A DNA stretch of 42,307 nt from Pseudomonas guariconensis (GTDB lineage Bacteria > Pseudomonadota > Gammaproteobacteria > Pseudomonadales > Pseudomonadaceae). Positions 1-7,969 of the stretch are shown here, piece by piece. Position 1 is the stretch's first letter; each line of letters starts with the position of its first letter. The DNA is taken from NCBI RefSeq assembly GCF_015680235.1, contig NZ_JADLJL010000040.1, positions 1 through 42,307 of the forward strand. Reading direction: 5' to 3'. Under the pieces are notes generated by a model, which did not search any database, had not been told where the DNA came from, and saw nothing but the letters and a program-made list of their open reading frames with translations. A program made the translations under genes and the position numbers.

Positions 1-110
1 GCCAGGCATCCATGCCTGGCACCCACCTGCGCAAGGCTTCCACTCGGCCTCCTGACGTCGCGTTTGGTGGCGCCTGGGCTATCGCGTATCACAAGCAAAG
101 GCAACAGAAG
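1..110. repeat. End fragment of a dispersed intergenic repeat
   Basis: The first 20 bases form a 9-bp hairpin (GCCAGGCAT-CC-ATGCCTGGC). The first 16 bases recur exactly as the last 16 of the window (42292-42307), in the same orientation. No credible gene lies here. I infer that this is the distal part of the repeat whose proximal part closes the window; the outer limit near 110 is a guess. Confidence 0.5.
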
Positions 111-179
111 GGCTGCTTGGTAGGATCAAGTTACTGTGCTGTTGTGATCAGAATCTTGGCTGCCTTTGCCTTAATGATT

Positions 180-293
180 GGGCCGCTACGCGCCCCATCG
201 CGGCACAAGGCCGCTCCTACAGGATCACGCAAACCTCGCCATTGGCGGGTGGCCTGTGGGAGCGGGCTTGTCCCGCGATGGGCTTCGCTCGGT
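180..293. repeat. REP pair in inverted orientation
   Basis: Two facing REP units: CATCGCGGCACAAGGCCGCT..CTACAGG near 195-222 and TGTGGGAGCGGGCTTG..CCGCGATGGG near 255-281. They are 3' of the LysR gene and fill most of the non-coding first 336 bases. I see nothing else in that stretch apart from the repeat fragment at its left end. Confidence 0.8.
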
Positions 294-336
294 CCGTCAG
301 CAATTACACGTGCAAGCACCTGGTTCGCCTAGATGC

Positions 337-1239
337 TCACACATAGCGCTCCCCACAGGCCTCGAACGAAGCCGCCAGATGGTCGATCCACACACGCACA
401 GCCGGCAGCAGGCCACGTCGGTGTGGGTACACCGCCTGCAACCAACCACCAGGCAACGACCAGTCCGGCAACAGGCGTACCAGCTCACCGCGCTCCAGTT
501 CCTCCTCGCAGTACATGCTCGGCAGTGCGGTGAAGCCCAGCCCTGCACGCACGGCGGCCTTTCGCACCACGAAATCATCAATGGCCAGGCGCGGCTCAAG
601 GGCGACTTCTTGTTGTTCGCCACCCGCCCCGATCAGGCGAAAATGCACTAGTCGATCCGCCTCCGTGGCGCCCAGCACCGGCAGGCCGGTAAGTTGTGAC
701 GGGTGGTGCAGATGGTCGGCGAAGCCTGGTGCCGCCACCAGTTGCATCTGCGCCTGGCGCAGGCGGCGGGTGACCAGGGCCGGGTCTTCGTCGCCCAGGT
801 CACGTACGCGCAAGGCCACGTCGATACCTTCAGAAATCAGGTCGACCCGTCGGTTGAGCAGCACCATGTCCAATTGCACCAAGGGATAGTGCTCGAGAAA
901 ACGGCTGACCACCCCTGGCAGGAATGCGTGGGCCAAGGCCACGGGACACGACACCCGCAAACGCCCCCGCGGCTCGCTGCTCATGCTCGCCACTGCTTCG
1001 TCAGCAGCCTCCGCCTCCAGCAGCATGGCCTGGCAATGGTGCAGGTAGCGCTCGCCTACGGCAGTCAGTTTGAGTTGCCGGGTGGTGCGCTGCAGCAAGC
1101 GCGTGCCCAGGCGTTCCTCCAGCTCGGCGATACGCCGGGAAAGCCGCGACTTAGGGATGCCGAGCTGGCGACCGGCGGCGGCGAAACCACCGGCCTCGAC
1201 CACGCGGGCGAAGTAGAAGAGGTCGTTGAGGTCCTGCAT
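337..1239 (-). CDS. LysR-family transcriptional regulator
   Basis: The protein has 300 residues, the usual LTTR length. The N-terminal winged helix-turn-helix covers roughly residues 1-60 (MQDLNDLFYFARVVEAGGF, then AAAGRQLGIPKSRLSRRIAE, then LEERLGTRLLQRTTR), followed by a periplasmic-binding-like effector domain. It resembles the large subgroup that sits divergent from quinone reductases, oxidoreductases or transporters. It is divergent from azoR with a 133-bp gap, so azoR is the likely target, and autoregulation is common in this family. No strong Shine-Dalgarno is visible before the ATG at 1239, which is nevertheless the conserved family start. The effector is unknown. Confidence 0.9.
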   Translation of the reverse strand: MQDLNDLFYFARVVEAGGFAAAGRQLGIPKSRLSRRIAELEERLGTRLLQRTTRQLKLTAVGERYLHHCQAMLLEAEAADEAVASMSSEPRGRLRVSCPVALAHAFLPGVVSRFLEHYPLVQLDMVLLNRRVDLISEGIDVALRVRDLGDEDPALVTRRLRQAQMQLVAAPGFADHLHHPSQLTGLPVLGATEADRLVHFRLIGAGGEQQEVALEPRLAIDDFVVRKAAVRAGLGFTALPSMYCEEELERGELVRLLPDWSLPGGWLQAVYPHRRGLLPAVRVWIDHLAASFEACGERYV

Positions 1240-1295
1240 GGGGTTGTTCCATTGTTCTACTGATGGGACAAACTAACGCATTTTTGCCGACTTAT

Positions 1296-1308
1296 CAGCT
1301 ATTAGCTG
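1296..1308. promoter_or_regulatory. Dyad in the LysR/azoR intergenic region, possible operator
   Basis: CAGCTA-T-TAGCTG is a perfect 6-bp inverted repeat about 65 bp upstream of azoR and 57 bp from the regulator start. LysR regulators bind interrupted dyads in such divergent gaps. The assignment rests on position and symmetry only. Confidence 0.35.
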
Positions 1309-1372
1309 GCTCTGTAGGATTCTCCCCAACGTGATCGCCCACCGCCGCGGTCTTCATTCACAGGAGAGTCCC

Positions 1373-1984
1373 ATGAAACTGTTGCATATCGATTCGAGCA
1401 TCCTGGGCGACAATTCCGCCTCCCGCCAGCTGAGCCGCGAAGTCGTCGAAGCCTGGAAAGCCGCCGATCCGAGCATCGAGGTGGTCTACCGTGACCTGGC
1501 GGCCGACGCCATCAGCCACTTCTCCGCCGCCACCCTGGTTGCCGCAGGTACCCCTGAAGAGATGCGCGACGCCGCCCAAGCCCATGAAGCCAAGCTGAGC
1601 GCCGAGACCCTGGAAGAATTCCTTGCCGCCGACGCCGTGGTGATCGGTGCGCCGATGTACAACTTCAGCGTGCCGACCCAGCTCAAGGCCTGGATCGATC
1701 GCGTCGCCGTCGCCGGCAAGACCTTCCGCTACACCGAAGCCGGCCCGGAAGGCCTGTGCGGTGACAAGAAAGTGATCCTGGTGTCCACCGCCGGTGGCCT
1801 GCACCACGGCCAGCCGACTGGCGTCGGCCATGAGGACTTCCTCAAGGTCTTCCTCGGCTTCATCGGTATCACCGACCTCGAGATCGTTCGCGCCCAGGGC
1901 CTGGCCTACGGCCCGGAACACCGCAGCCAGGCCATCGACTCCGCCCAGGCACAGATCGCCAACGAGCTGTTCGCAGCTGCCTGA
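1373..1984 (+). CDS. azoR: FMN-dependent NADH-azoreductase
   Basis: This 203-residue flavodoxin-fold protein matches the AzoR family along its whole length. The N-terminus MKLLHIDSSILGDNSASRQL supplies the FMN phosphate-binding loop. Central APMYNFSVPTQLKAWIDRV and later STAGG are flavin-contacting motifs of the family. AzoR enzymes are cytoplasmic homodimers that reduce quinones and azo compounds with NADH, and the physiological role is usually quinone detoxification. The ATG at 1373 has AGGAG about 8 bases upstream; an in-frame GTG further upstream lacks such a site. The divergent LysR gene is the probable regulator. A REP pair follows the stop codon. Confidence 0.93.
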   Translation: MKLLHIDSSILGDNSASRQLSREVVEAWKAADPSIEVVYRDLAADAISHFSAATLVAAGTPEEMRDAAQAHEAKLSAETLEEFLAADAVVIGAPMYNFSVPTQLKAWIDRVAVAGKTFRYTEAGPEGLCGDKKVILVSTAGGLHHGQPTGVGHEDFLKVFLGFIGITDLEIVRAQGLAYGPEHRSQAIDSAQAQIANELFAAA

Positions 1985-2037
1985 TCGCGCTGAATGGAAA
2001 AACCGGCTGCAGCCTCATGCTTGTCAATTAAGGACGC

Positions 2038-2154
2038 CGGGCGCTGCACGCCCATCGCCGGCAAGCCGGCTCCCACAAGTAACGCGCCAGCCTTGAGGGC
2101 AGCACTGTCCCTGTGGGAGCCGGCTTGCCGGCGATGGGCTGCGTAGCGGCCCCA
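2038..2154. repeat. REP pair in inverted orientation
   Basis: CATCGCCGGCAAGCCGGCTC near 2052-2071 and GGGAGCCGGCTTGCCGGCGA near 2115-2134 are near-perfect complements. They lie between the convergent azoR and MFS genes and could serve as a bidirectional transcript end. Confidence 0.8.
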
Positions 2155-2160
2155 AGTGCA

Positions 2161-3339
2161 TCAGCTGCGCTGACCGCGACGGGCCAGCAGCATCACCAGG
2201 CCCACGCCCGCCAAGGCGAGCAGGGCCGCCACGGCAAAGATCGCGGTATACCCCAGGCGCACGGCCACCGCGCCCATGACTGGGCCGGCTATGGCCAACG
2301 CCAGGTCGAAGAACACCGCGTAGGCACCCAGCCCCGCTCCTCGGCTACTGCTGGGGACCTGCTTGATGGCCTCCACGCCAAGTGCTGGATACACCAGCGA
2401 CAGCCCGAACCCTGTCAACCCCGCGCCCACCAGGGCCAGGGCTGGGGAGGGCGCCAGCCACAGCAGCGTCAGCCCCACGACTTCGGTGGCCATGCAGGCC
2501 ATGGCCACGTTATAGCCGCCGAAGCGGTTGACCGCATTGACAAATAGCAGCCGCGAGACGATGAAACACAGGCCGAATGCGCTCAGGCACCAGGCCGCGC
2601 CGACCCAGCCGCGTTCCAGGTAGTACAGGGTGACGAAGGTGGTCAGGGCGCCATAGCCGATCGATGCCAAGGTGAGCCCCAGGCCAAAGGGCGCCACCCG
2701 GCCGAAGGCCGACCAGAACGGCAGCCGTTCGCCGCGCACCACCACCGCATCCGGGCGCGTGCGCAACACCAGCAGGGTCATCACGGCCAATACCAGCAGG
2801 GCGGCGCCGAGCACGCTGAAGCCTAGCGCGTCCACCAGCAGCACACCGGCCGGTGCGCCGATGGCGATGGCGCCGTAGGAAGCGATGCCGTTCCAGGAAA
2901 TCACCCGAGCCGTGTGTTCGTTGCCCACCTGACCGATCCCCCAGCTCAAGGTGGCGACACCGATCAAGCCCTGGGCGATACCAAGGCATAGGCGCCCGGC
3001 CAGCAATAACAGCAGGCTCAGCCAGGGCAGGGCGATCATCCAGGCCGACAGCAAGGTCAGCACGCCGCAACCGGCGATGCCGTACAGGCCGTAGCGAATC
3101 GCCCGCTTGCCGCCCAGGCCATCAGCTACCCGCCCGGCAAAGGGGCGGCTGAGCAAGGTGGCGAGGTATTGCAGGCCGATGGTGAGCCCCGCGACCACCG
3201 CGCCGAAGCCAAGCTGGTCATGGACATAGCTGGGCAGCACTGCGATCGGCAGGCCGATGCACAGGAAGGCGATGAACGTATAGAAAACGATCGAGAGGAT
3301 CTGCAGGGTGATGCCGGAAGCAGGTTGTTGCGCGGTCAT
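2161..3339 (-). CDS. MFS transporter, YhhS-like
   Basis: The 392-residue protein has twelve predicted hydrophobic segments, typical of a major facilitator superfamily exporter. The stretch LLSRPFAGRVADGLGGKRAI after segment 2 is the family's loop 2-3 signature (D-G-x-G-x-[KR]-[KR]). Overall pattern and length fit the YhhS/UPF0226 branch, whose substrates are not firmly known; some members export arabinose or drugs. It is a single gene with REP elements on both sides. The Shine-Dalgarno before the ATG is weak. It acts in the inner membrane, and I cannot assign a substrate. Confidence 0.88.
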   Translation of the reverse strand: MTAQQPASGITLQILSIVFYTFIAFLCIGLPIAVLPSYVHDQLGFGAVVAGLTIGLQYLATLLSRPFAGRVADGLGGKRAIRYGLYGIAGCGVLTLLSAWMIALPWLSLLLLLAGRLCLGIAQGLIGVATLSWGIGQVGNEHTARVISWNGIASYGAIAIGAPAGVLLVDALGFSVLGAALLVLAVMTLLVLRTRPDAVVVRGERLPFWSAFGRVAPFGLGLTLASIGYGALTTFVTLYYLERGWVGAAWCLSAFGLCFIVSRLLFVNAVNRFGGYNVAMACMATEVVGLTLLWLAPSPALALVGAGLTGFGLSLVYPALGVEAIKQVPSSSRGAGLGAYAVFFDLALAIAGPVMGAVAVRLGYTAIFAVAALLALAGVGLVMLLARRGQRS

Positions 3340-3425
3340 GGAGGCGTTCGCGGGTCGGCGGTGGGGCGTGGCCCATCATCGCTGGAGCGCGGCGAAAAAG
3401 AAAGCAGGCTAACGAAATATCGACT

Positions 3426-3534
3426 GGGGGCTGCGTTGCAGCCCTTTCGCGGCGCAAGGCCGTTCCTACAGAGGTCAATGATTGCGCTGTAGGAGCGGCC
3501 TCGTGCCGCGAAAGGGCCGCAGGGCGGCCCCAAG
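3426..3534. repeat. REP pair in inverted orientation
   Basis: CCCTTTCGCGGCGCAAGGCC near 3441-3460 faces GGAGCGGCCTCGTGCCGCGA near 3491-3510. The pair sits between ybiT (its 3' end) and the MFS gene (its 5' side), both on the minus strand. Confidence 0.8.
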
Positions 3535-3536
3535 GC

Positions 3537-5123
3537 TCAGACCACCACGCCCTGGCTGCGCAGGTAATCGTCGTAGGTGCCGCTGAAGTCCACCACACCG
3601 TCGGGCGTCAGCTCGATGATGCGGGTGGCCAGCGACGACACGAACTCGCGGTCATGGCTGACGAATACCAGGGTCCCAGGGTAGTTCTCCAGGGCCAGGT
3701 TCAGCGCCTCGATCGATTCCATATCCAGGTGGTTGGTCGGCTCGTCCATCACCAGCACGTTGGGCTTTTGCAGGATCAGCTTGCCGAACAGCATGCGGCC
3801 CTGCTCACCACCGGAGATCACTTTCACCGACTTTAGGATCTCATCGTTGGAGAACAGCATGCGGCCCAAGGTGCCGCGGATCAGTTGCTCGCCCTGGGTC
3901 CACTGGCCCATCCAGTCGAACAGGCTGACATCGTCTTCGAAGTCGTGGGCATGGTCCTGAGCGTAGTAGCCCACCTCCGCGCTGTCGGTCCACTTCACCG
4001 CGCCGGCATCGGGTTTCATCTCACCGACCAGGGTACGCAGCAGGGTGGTCTTGCCGATACCGTTGGGGCCGATGATCGCCACGCGCTCGCCGGCCTCGAC
4101 GGTGAAGCTGAAGTCCTTGAACAGTACCTTGCCGTCGAAGCCCTTGGAGACCTTCTCTACGGTCACCGCCTGGCGGTGCAGCTTCTTGGTCTGCTCGAAA
4201 CGGATGAACGGGCTGACCCGGCTCGACGGCTTGACCTCGGCCAGCTGGATCTTGTCGATCTGCTTGGCGCGCGAGGTGGCCTGCTTGGCCTTGGAGGCGT
4301 TGGCCGAGAAGCGGCTGACGAAGGTCTGCAGCTCGGCGATCTGGGCTTTTTTCTTGGCGTTGTCGGCCAGCAACTGCTCGCGCGCTTGGGTGGCGGCGGT
4401 CATGTACTCGTCGTAGTTGCCCGGGAACAGGCGCAGCTCGCCATAGTCCAGGTCGGCCATGTGAGTGCAGACGCTGTTGAGGAAGTGCCGGTCGTGGGAA
4501 ATGATCACCATGGTGCTGTTACGCGCCGTGAGGATGGTTTCCAGCCAACGGATGGTGTTGATGTCCAGGTGGTTGGTCGGTTCGTCCAGCAGCAGCACGT
4601 CCGGGTCCGAGAACAACGCCTGGGCCAGCAGCACACGCAGCTTCCAGCCCGGCGCCACTTCGCTCATCGGGCCGAAGTGCTGCTCCAGCGGAATGCCCAG
4701 GCCCAGCAGCAGTTCGCCGGCACGGGACTCGGCGGTGTAGCCGTCCATCTCGGCGAACTCGGTCTCCAGCTCGGCGACGGCCATGCCGTCTTCCTCGGTC
4801 ATTTCCGGCAACGAATAGATGCGGTCACGCTCGGCCTTGACCTTCCACAGCTGCTCGTGGCCCATGATCACCGTGTCGATGACGGTGAATTCTTCATAGG
4901 CGAACTGGTCCTGGCGCAGCTTGCCCAGGCGGGTGTTCTGCTCGAGCATCACCTGGCCTGCGGACGGCTCCAGGTCGCCGCCGAGGATCTTCATGAAGGT
5001 CGACTTGCCGCAGCCGTTGGCGCCGATCAGGCCGTAGCGGTTGCCGTTGTTGAATTTGACCGAGACGTTTTCGAAGAGCGGCTTGGCGCCGAATTGCATG
5101 GTGATATTGGCGGTGGAGATCAA
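3537..5123 (-). CDS. ybiT: ABC-F family ATPase YbiT
   Basis: The 528-residue protein has two ABC ATPase domains and no membrane segments. Walker A motifs are GANGCGKS (residues 34-41) and GPNGIGKT. The first signature motif is the atypical APGWK, which is characteristic of YbiT. The second is ISGGEQ. The linker between the domains (about 240-300, rich in K, A and Q) is the ABC-F P-site tRNA interaction motif region. ABC-F proteins bind the ribosomal E site and relieve particular stalled states; YbiT is distinct from EttA, Uup and YheS. Alignment with the E. coli protein, as I remember it, puts the start at TTG 5123, with AGG about 8 bases upstream, so this gene uses a rare start codon. Confidence 0.93.
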   Translation of the reverse strand: MISTANITMQFGAKPLFENVSVKFNNGNRYGLIGANGCGKSTFMKILGGDLEPSAGQVMLEQNTRLGKLRQDQFAYEEFTVIDTVIMGHEQLWKVKAERDRIYSLPEMTEEDGMAVAELETEFAEMDGYTAESRAGELLLGLGIPLEQHFGPMSEVAPGWKLRVLLAQALFSDPDVLLLDEPTNHLDINTIRWLETILTARNSTMVIISHDRHFLNSVCTHMADLDYGELRLFPGNYDEYMTAATQAREQLLADNAKKKAQIAELQTFVSRFSANASKAKQATSRAKQIDKIQLAEVKPSSRVSPFIRFEQTKKLHRQAVTVEKVSKGFDGKVLFKDFSFTVEAGERVAIIGPNGIGKTTLLRTLVGEMKPDAGAVKWTDSAEVGYYAQDHAHDFEDDVSLFDWMGQWTQGEQLIRGTLGRMLFSNDEILKSVKVISGGEQGRMLFGKLILQKPNVLVMDEPTNHLDMESIEALNLALENYPGTLVFVSHDREFVSSLATRIIELTPDGVVDFSGTYDDYLRSQGVVV

Positions 5124-5424
5124 AGCGCTTACCTATCAGTAACTTATGCGGCTGGAGGGTCAGCGATCCTGAGCGTTTCCAGCGCGCTCCAGTCGGAGCT
5201 TGAGTTGAGCCAACGGGCGTGCGTCGACAGCAGCACATGCATGCTGTGACCCAGCTGTTGGGCGATAAATGCGGGGGTTGAGGCCGGACATTGCGCGTAT
5301 TGTCGCATAGGTGCGAGGGCAGTTGTACGGGGACGCGAAATCCGATGCCGAGGCCCCTGATGAGTGGGGCCGGCATTCAGCACCGCGAGCTGCCACGGTG
5401 CTGAGTTCGGGCTGGTGAGCGGTT
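5124..5424. other. Intergenic region with no recognised gene
   Basis: About 300 bases between the ybiT start and the 3' end of the next minus-strand gene. Only short overlapping frames without family resemblance are visible. It must hold the ybiT promoter, but I could not identify convincing -35/-10 elements. Confidence 0.5.
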
Positions 5425-5682
5425 CTAGCCGCGAAGGTGCTCCAGCCGAGCACGTCCAGCCTCTGTGATCGAATGTTCTCCCTGGTCGCTGATCCGATAA
5501 CGTCCAGACGGCATCTGCGTTATCGAGAACCTTACCAGTCCGCTTTGGGACAGGGCTTGGCCAACTTCGAAGCTCATCGCGCGCTCCAGGTCGAATACCT
5601 TGATCTCACCGATCTTGAAGCGGTAGAACGCAATCAAAGCCAGGTCAAGAGCTTCTTGGCTTGTTGCTTGAACACGTTGCAT
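5425..5682 (-). CDS. Small conserved-type protein, possible winged-helix fold
   Basis: I do not recognise this 85-residue protein. The start at 5682 is chosen because GGGAGGT lies a few bases upstream; the longer frame to 5730 has no such site. The N-terminal part is helical and slightly hydrophobic (EALDLALIAFYRFKIGEIK). The C-terminal YRISDQGEHSITEAGRARLE resembles the wing and last helix of winged helix-turn-helix proteins ('G-x-x-x-[IL]-T-x-x-G'). A DNA-binding role is therefore possible but unproven. It is divergent from the lipoprotein gene at 5893. Confidence 0.6.
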   Translation of the reverse strand: MQRVQATSQEALDLALIAFYRFKIGEIKVFDLERAMSFEVGQALSQSGLVRFSITQMPSGRYRISDQGEHSITEAGRARLEHLRG

Positions 5683-5842
5683 TTGACCTCCCAGGTCTTT
5701 AAATGGCCGGGTCCATGGGCTTGCGGGCAAGTCACCAGGTAGTACATTCGAGGCGCACCGTACTATGGCCTTGCGGGAATCGGTACTGGCTTTGCATCCA
5801 AGCTGGATGGGTGGACAGGGATAAAGAGCGGTCTGCAGGGCG

Positions 5843-5852
5843 ATGACGTCAT
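5843..5852. promoter_or_regulatory. 10-bp palindrome upstream of the lipoprotein gene
   Basis: ATGACGTCAT is perfectly symmetric and lies 40 bp before the ATG at 5893, in the gap between two divergent genes. It may be an operator. No regulator is known for it. Confidence 0.25.
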
Positions 5853-5892
5853 GGCCTGTGGTAGATTCCGCCCATCAACAAGGAGAACAGGC

Positions 5893-6387
5893 ATGAAGCG
5901 TTTGGCAGTGTTGGCCCTGGCGACAACGATGATCTACGGCTGCTCCGACGAGGGACCGTGGGAAGGTCCCGCAGGCACTAAGATGGGTCTCAAGCGCGAG
6001 CAGATCGAGCGGCATGCCATTCTGCAGAAGGTGGGCACCAACAATGTAGGTGCCTTGGTCTACACATCCAAGCAGGCGCCGAAGCTCGACGCCCAGGCCG
6101 ATGGCTACAACTACGTGTTCAGCAAGGATGACGAGCTTTGCCTGGTACAGATGCGCTTCGATCGGTCGAACCGCTCCAGTGAGGCATTGATGGACGAATT
6201 GAAAGCCAGGTACGGCATGCCGGACCAGGATGATCGCGTCGCGCGAGGCGTGGTCTGGTCTTCCCGTGCATTCAAGTTGAGCGACGACTTGGCCGAGATC
6301 AGCAGTGAGTTCACCGGAAGAGAGCCGCGTGCCGCCCTGGTCAGTTTCTGGTTTGCCAACTTCGACACCTGCAAGGCCACCGAGTGA
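5893..6387 (+). CDS. Putative lipoprotein, function unknown
   Basis: The 164-residue protein begins with a lipoprotein signal: MKRLAVLALATTMIYGCSDE has a lipobox-like MIYGC with Cys17 as the probable lipidated residue. The mature part has no motif I can name; it is soluble, moderately charged and contains two further cysteines near LCLVQM and FDTCKATE that could form a disulfide. The start at 5893 follows AGGAG; the longer frame from 5851 lacks a ribosome site and would bury the signal peptide. Asp residues after the lipid Cys (SDEG) do not sit exactly at +2, so outer-membrane sorting is plausible. Homologues in pseudomonads are annotated as hypothetical. Confidence 0.75.
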   Translation: MKRLAVLALATTMIYGCSDEGPWEGPAGTKMGLKREQIERHAILQKVGTNNVGALVYTSKQAPKLDAQADGYNYVFSKDDELCLVQMRFDRSNRSSEALMDELKARYGMPDQDDRVARGVVWSSRAFKLSDDLAEISSEFTGREPRAALVSFWFANFDTCKATE

Positions 6388-6553
6388 CCCATCGCCCGTG
6401 CCGATGACGTCGGTAATGGGCGCTTTCTGAGAACTCGTTTCAACTTTTACAACGGATCTTTTCAGGCTGCAGATAACCAGGCCAAGGCAGGGAACTTTTC
6501 CCATGGCCATCGTCTACAGTGCAGGGGATCCACCCTCACGGAAGGAAGCAGTT

Positions 6554-7078
6554 ATGGCCAAGTCTCGCGCTATCGTGATTGCAGTGACTTCGTTTGCTTT
6601 GGCTATCGGCCCTTGCCTGGGCTTTGCCGATCCCGGCAACGGGAAGGGGCAAGGCCAAGGCCAAGGCCAAGGGCACAACAAGAATCAGGTCCAGCACTCC
6701 CAGGGCAACAGCCACCCTGGCGGTGGCAACAAGGGGAGCGGCAACGCGGGCGGCGGCCACAAAGGTGGTGGCTACGACAACGATTATCGTGGCGATCGTT
6801 ACCGCGGCCCCTCCATCGACCGTGGCGATGTGTTGGGCATATTGAGCGGCTACCGGAACTACTGGAGCCCTGGGCCAGCCCTGCCGCCGGGCATCCAGAA
6901 GAACCTGGCGCGCGGCAAGCCGCTCCCTCCTGGCATCGCCAAGAAGCTCGATGGTAGGTTGCTTGGCCATCTCCCTCACTACGATGGCTACGAATGGATG
7001 CAGGCCGGCGCGGACCTGCTCCTGGTCGCGGTAGCGACCGGCATCATCTACGAGGTGCTCGACGGCGCATTCGACTGA
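6554..7078 (+). CDS. CigR-like exported glycine-rich protein
   Basis: The 174-residue protein has a Sec signal peptide (about residues 1-25, ending ..CLGFA). A low-complexity Gly/Gln/His/Asn-rich segment (about 28-80) includes a GQGQGQGQG run encoded by a hexamer tandem repeat. The conserved C-terminal domain holds the repeat LPPGIQKNLARGKPLPPGI and a final hydrophobic segment (LLLVAVATGIIYEVL). The LPPGI..LARGK pattern is that of the RcnB/CigR family; CigR is described in Salmonella as an SPI-3 secreted anti-virulence factor, but most pseudomonad members are uncharacterised. The start at 6554 follows GGAAGGA. A periplasmic or envelope location is likely. Confidence 0.78.
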   Translation: MAKSRAIVIAVTSFALAIGPCLGFADPGNGKGQGQGQGQGHNKNQVQHSQGNSHPGGGNKGSGNAGGGHKGGGYDNDYRGDRYRGPSIDRGDVLGILSGYRNYWSPGPALPPGIQKNLARGKPLPPGIAKKLDGRLLGHLPHYDGYEWMQAGADLLLVAVATGIIYEVLDGAFD

Positions 7079-7135
7079 GCCAATTGACGCAATCTCCAGA
7101 GGCGATGGACCTTTTGCAGCGCTCGCAGGTCCAGA

Positions 7136-7176
7136 AGCAGGAAGCCCAAAACCATGAACCGAAAAGGCTTCCTGCT
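7136..7176. repeat. 11-bp inverted repeat with 19-nt loop
   Basis: AGCAGGAAGCC (7136-7146) and GGCTTCCTGCT (7166-7176) are perfect complements, 58 bp after the CigR-like stop codon. The stem is strong but has no T-tract, so it may be a processing or Rho-assisted stop, or regulate the small gene downstream. Confidence 0.5.
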
Positions 7177-7208
7177 GCCCTTGTTGTGCAACATTGGAAG
7201 ACAAGCCA

Positions 7209-7421
7209 ATGCCTGAAAGAGAAAAGCGTTACCGTGCCTACCGTCTGTTGAGGGAACTCGACGCCTTGACCTCCTCGACCATGAACCAGATCGCCTATGG
7301 CCGCGTTGGCGGCCCCGAATGGAAAGGCATGTGCCAAGCCCATCGCAAGGCATTCGAAGAGTGGATGACCTTCGCCGAATCGCTACTTGAGCCGGGCTGC
7401 GAGAAAACGCCCGACTCCTGA
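7209..7421 (+). CDS. Small hypothetical protein
   Basis: This 70-residue protein is charged and helical (MPEREKRYRAYRLLRELDAL.., then a central G-x-V-G-G-P-E-W and C-terminal AFEEWMTFAESLLEPG). I do not recognise a family. The ATG at 7209 has GGAAGA seven bases upstream; a TTG at 7194 in the same frame has none. It stands alone between the inverted repeat at 7136-7176 and the next small gene. No signal peptide or membrane segment is seen, so it is probably cytoplasmic. Confidence 0.6.
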   Translation: MPEREKRYRAYRLLRELDALTSSTMNQIAYGRVGGPEWKGMCQAHRKAFEEWMTFAESLLEPGCEKTPDS

Positions 7422-7550
7422 TTCCCCATAGCTGGGTCAAGCCGGCTGTCCGATTGTGCCCGCCATTGCGCGCAATGCGGTTGCGTGCCCGTGTGCTTCC
7501 GCTATGGTGCCTCTACCAACACATATAAGACTAAAGTCGTAGGAGGCGGC

Positions 7551-7877
7551 ATGAGAATTCGTGGAGACGTATTCTGGTCGTGGGCAGACCCCACCCTTCA
7601 TCATCGCGGGCACGACGAGACCCTCGATGGTGGTACCTGCATCGACGTGCAGGTCAGGTTGTCCCGTACTGGTGCCACGCAAATGTTCATTGGCATCTAC
7701 GCGCCCTCGGGCATGGCCTTGCATGAAGAAGCGTTCGACTCCCGCCCTGGCGAGTCGATGACCAGGGCATTGGCCTGGGGCGTCGGGCGGGCCAGGAAGG
7801 TGGCCGGCGAACCGGCCCTTCAATCGTGTAGGCGTGCTGCCAAGCCCAGCGTCGTGGCGGCGTGCGCGGGGCGTTGA
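7551..7877 (+). CDS. Hypothetical protein, about 108 residues
   Basis: The ATG at 7551 is preceded by a perfect AGGAGG, which decides the start against a longer frame from 7485. The N-terminal two thirds (MRIRGDVFWSWADPTLHHRG.., then a beta-like stretch with TCIDVQVRLSRTGATQMFIG) look like a compact alpha/beta domain with a conserved-looking 'GMALHEEAFD' segment. The last 30 residues are Ala/Arg-rich and may be poorly conserved. A Rho-independent terminator starts 41 bp after the stop. The function is unknown. Confidence 0.6.
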   Translation: MRIRGDVFWSWADPTLHHRGHDETLDGGTCIDVQVRLSRTGATQMFIGIYAPSGMALHEEAFDSRPGESMTRALAWGVGRARKVAGEPALQSCRRAAKPSVVAACAGR

Positions 7878-7917
7878 GCGTCGACAGCTTCGCGGGTGAG
7901 AAAGCGGATGCGCGAGA

Positions 7918-7952
7918 CGGCTGCCGGGCGTAGAGTGCCGGCAGCCGTTTTC
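7918..7952 (+). terminator. Rho-independent terminator
   Basis: CGGCTGCCGG (7918-7927) pairs perfectly with CCGGCAGCCG (7938-7947) and is followed by TTTTCTC. It ends the small gene at 7551-7877. The stem lies only 18-52 bp upstream of the ogt start, so it is also in or next to the ogt leader. Confidence 0.8.
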
Positions 7953-7969
7953 TCGTTCGGAGTTCATCA

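Noticed and set aside
178..651. Plus-strand frame over the REP pair and LysR 3' end
   Set aside because: Composed of REP and antisense sequence only.
3885..5249. 454-codon plus-strand frame opposite ybiT
   Set aside because: It mirrors ybiT, has no family resemblance and an odd composition rich in Gly, Val, His and Leu; a by-product of GC-rich codon use.
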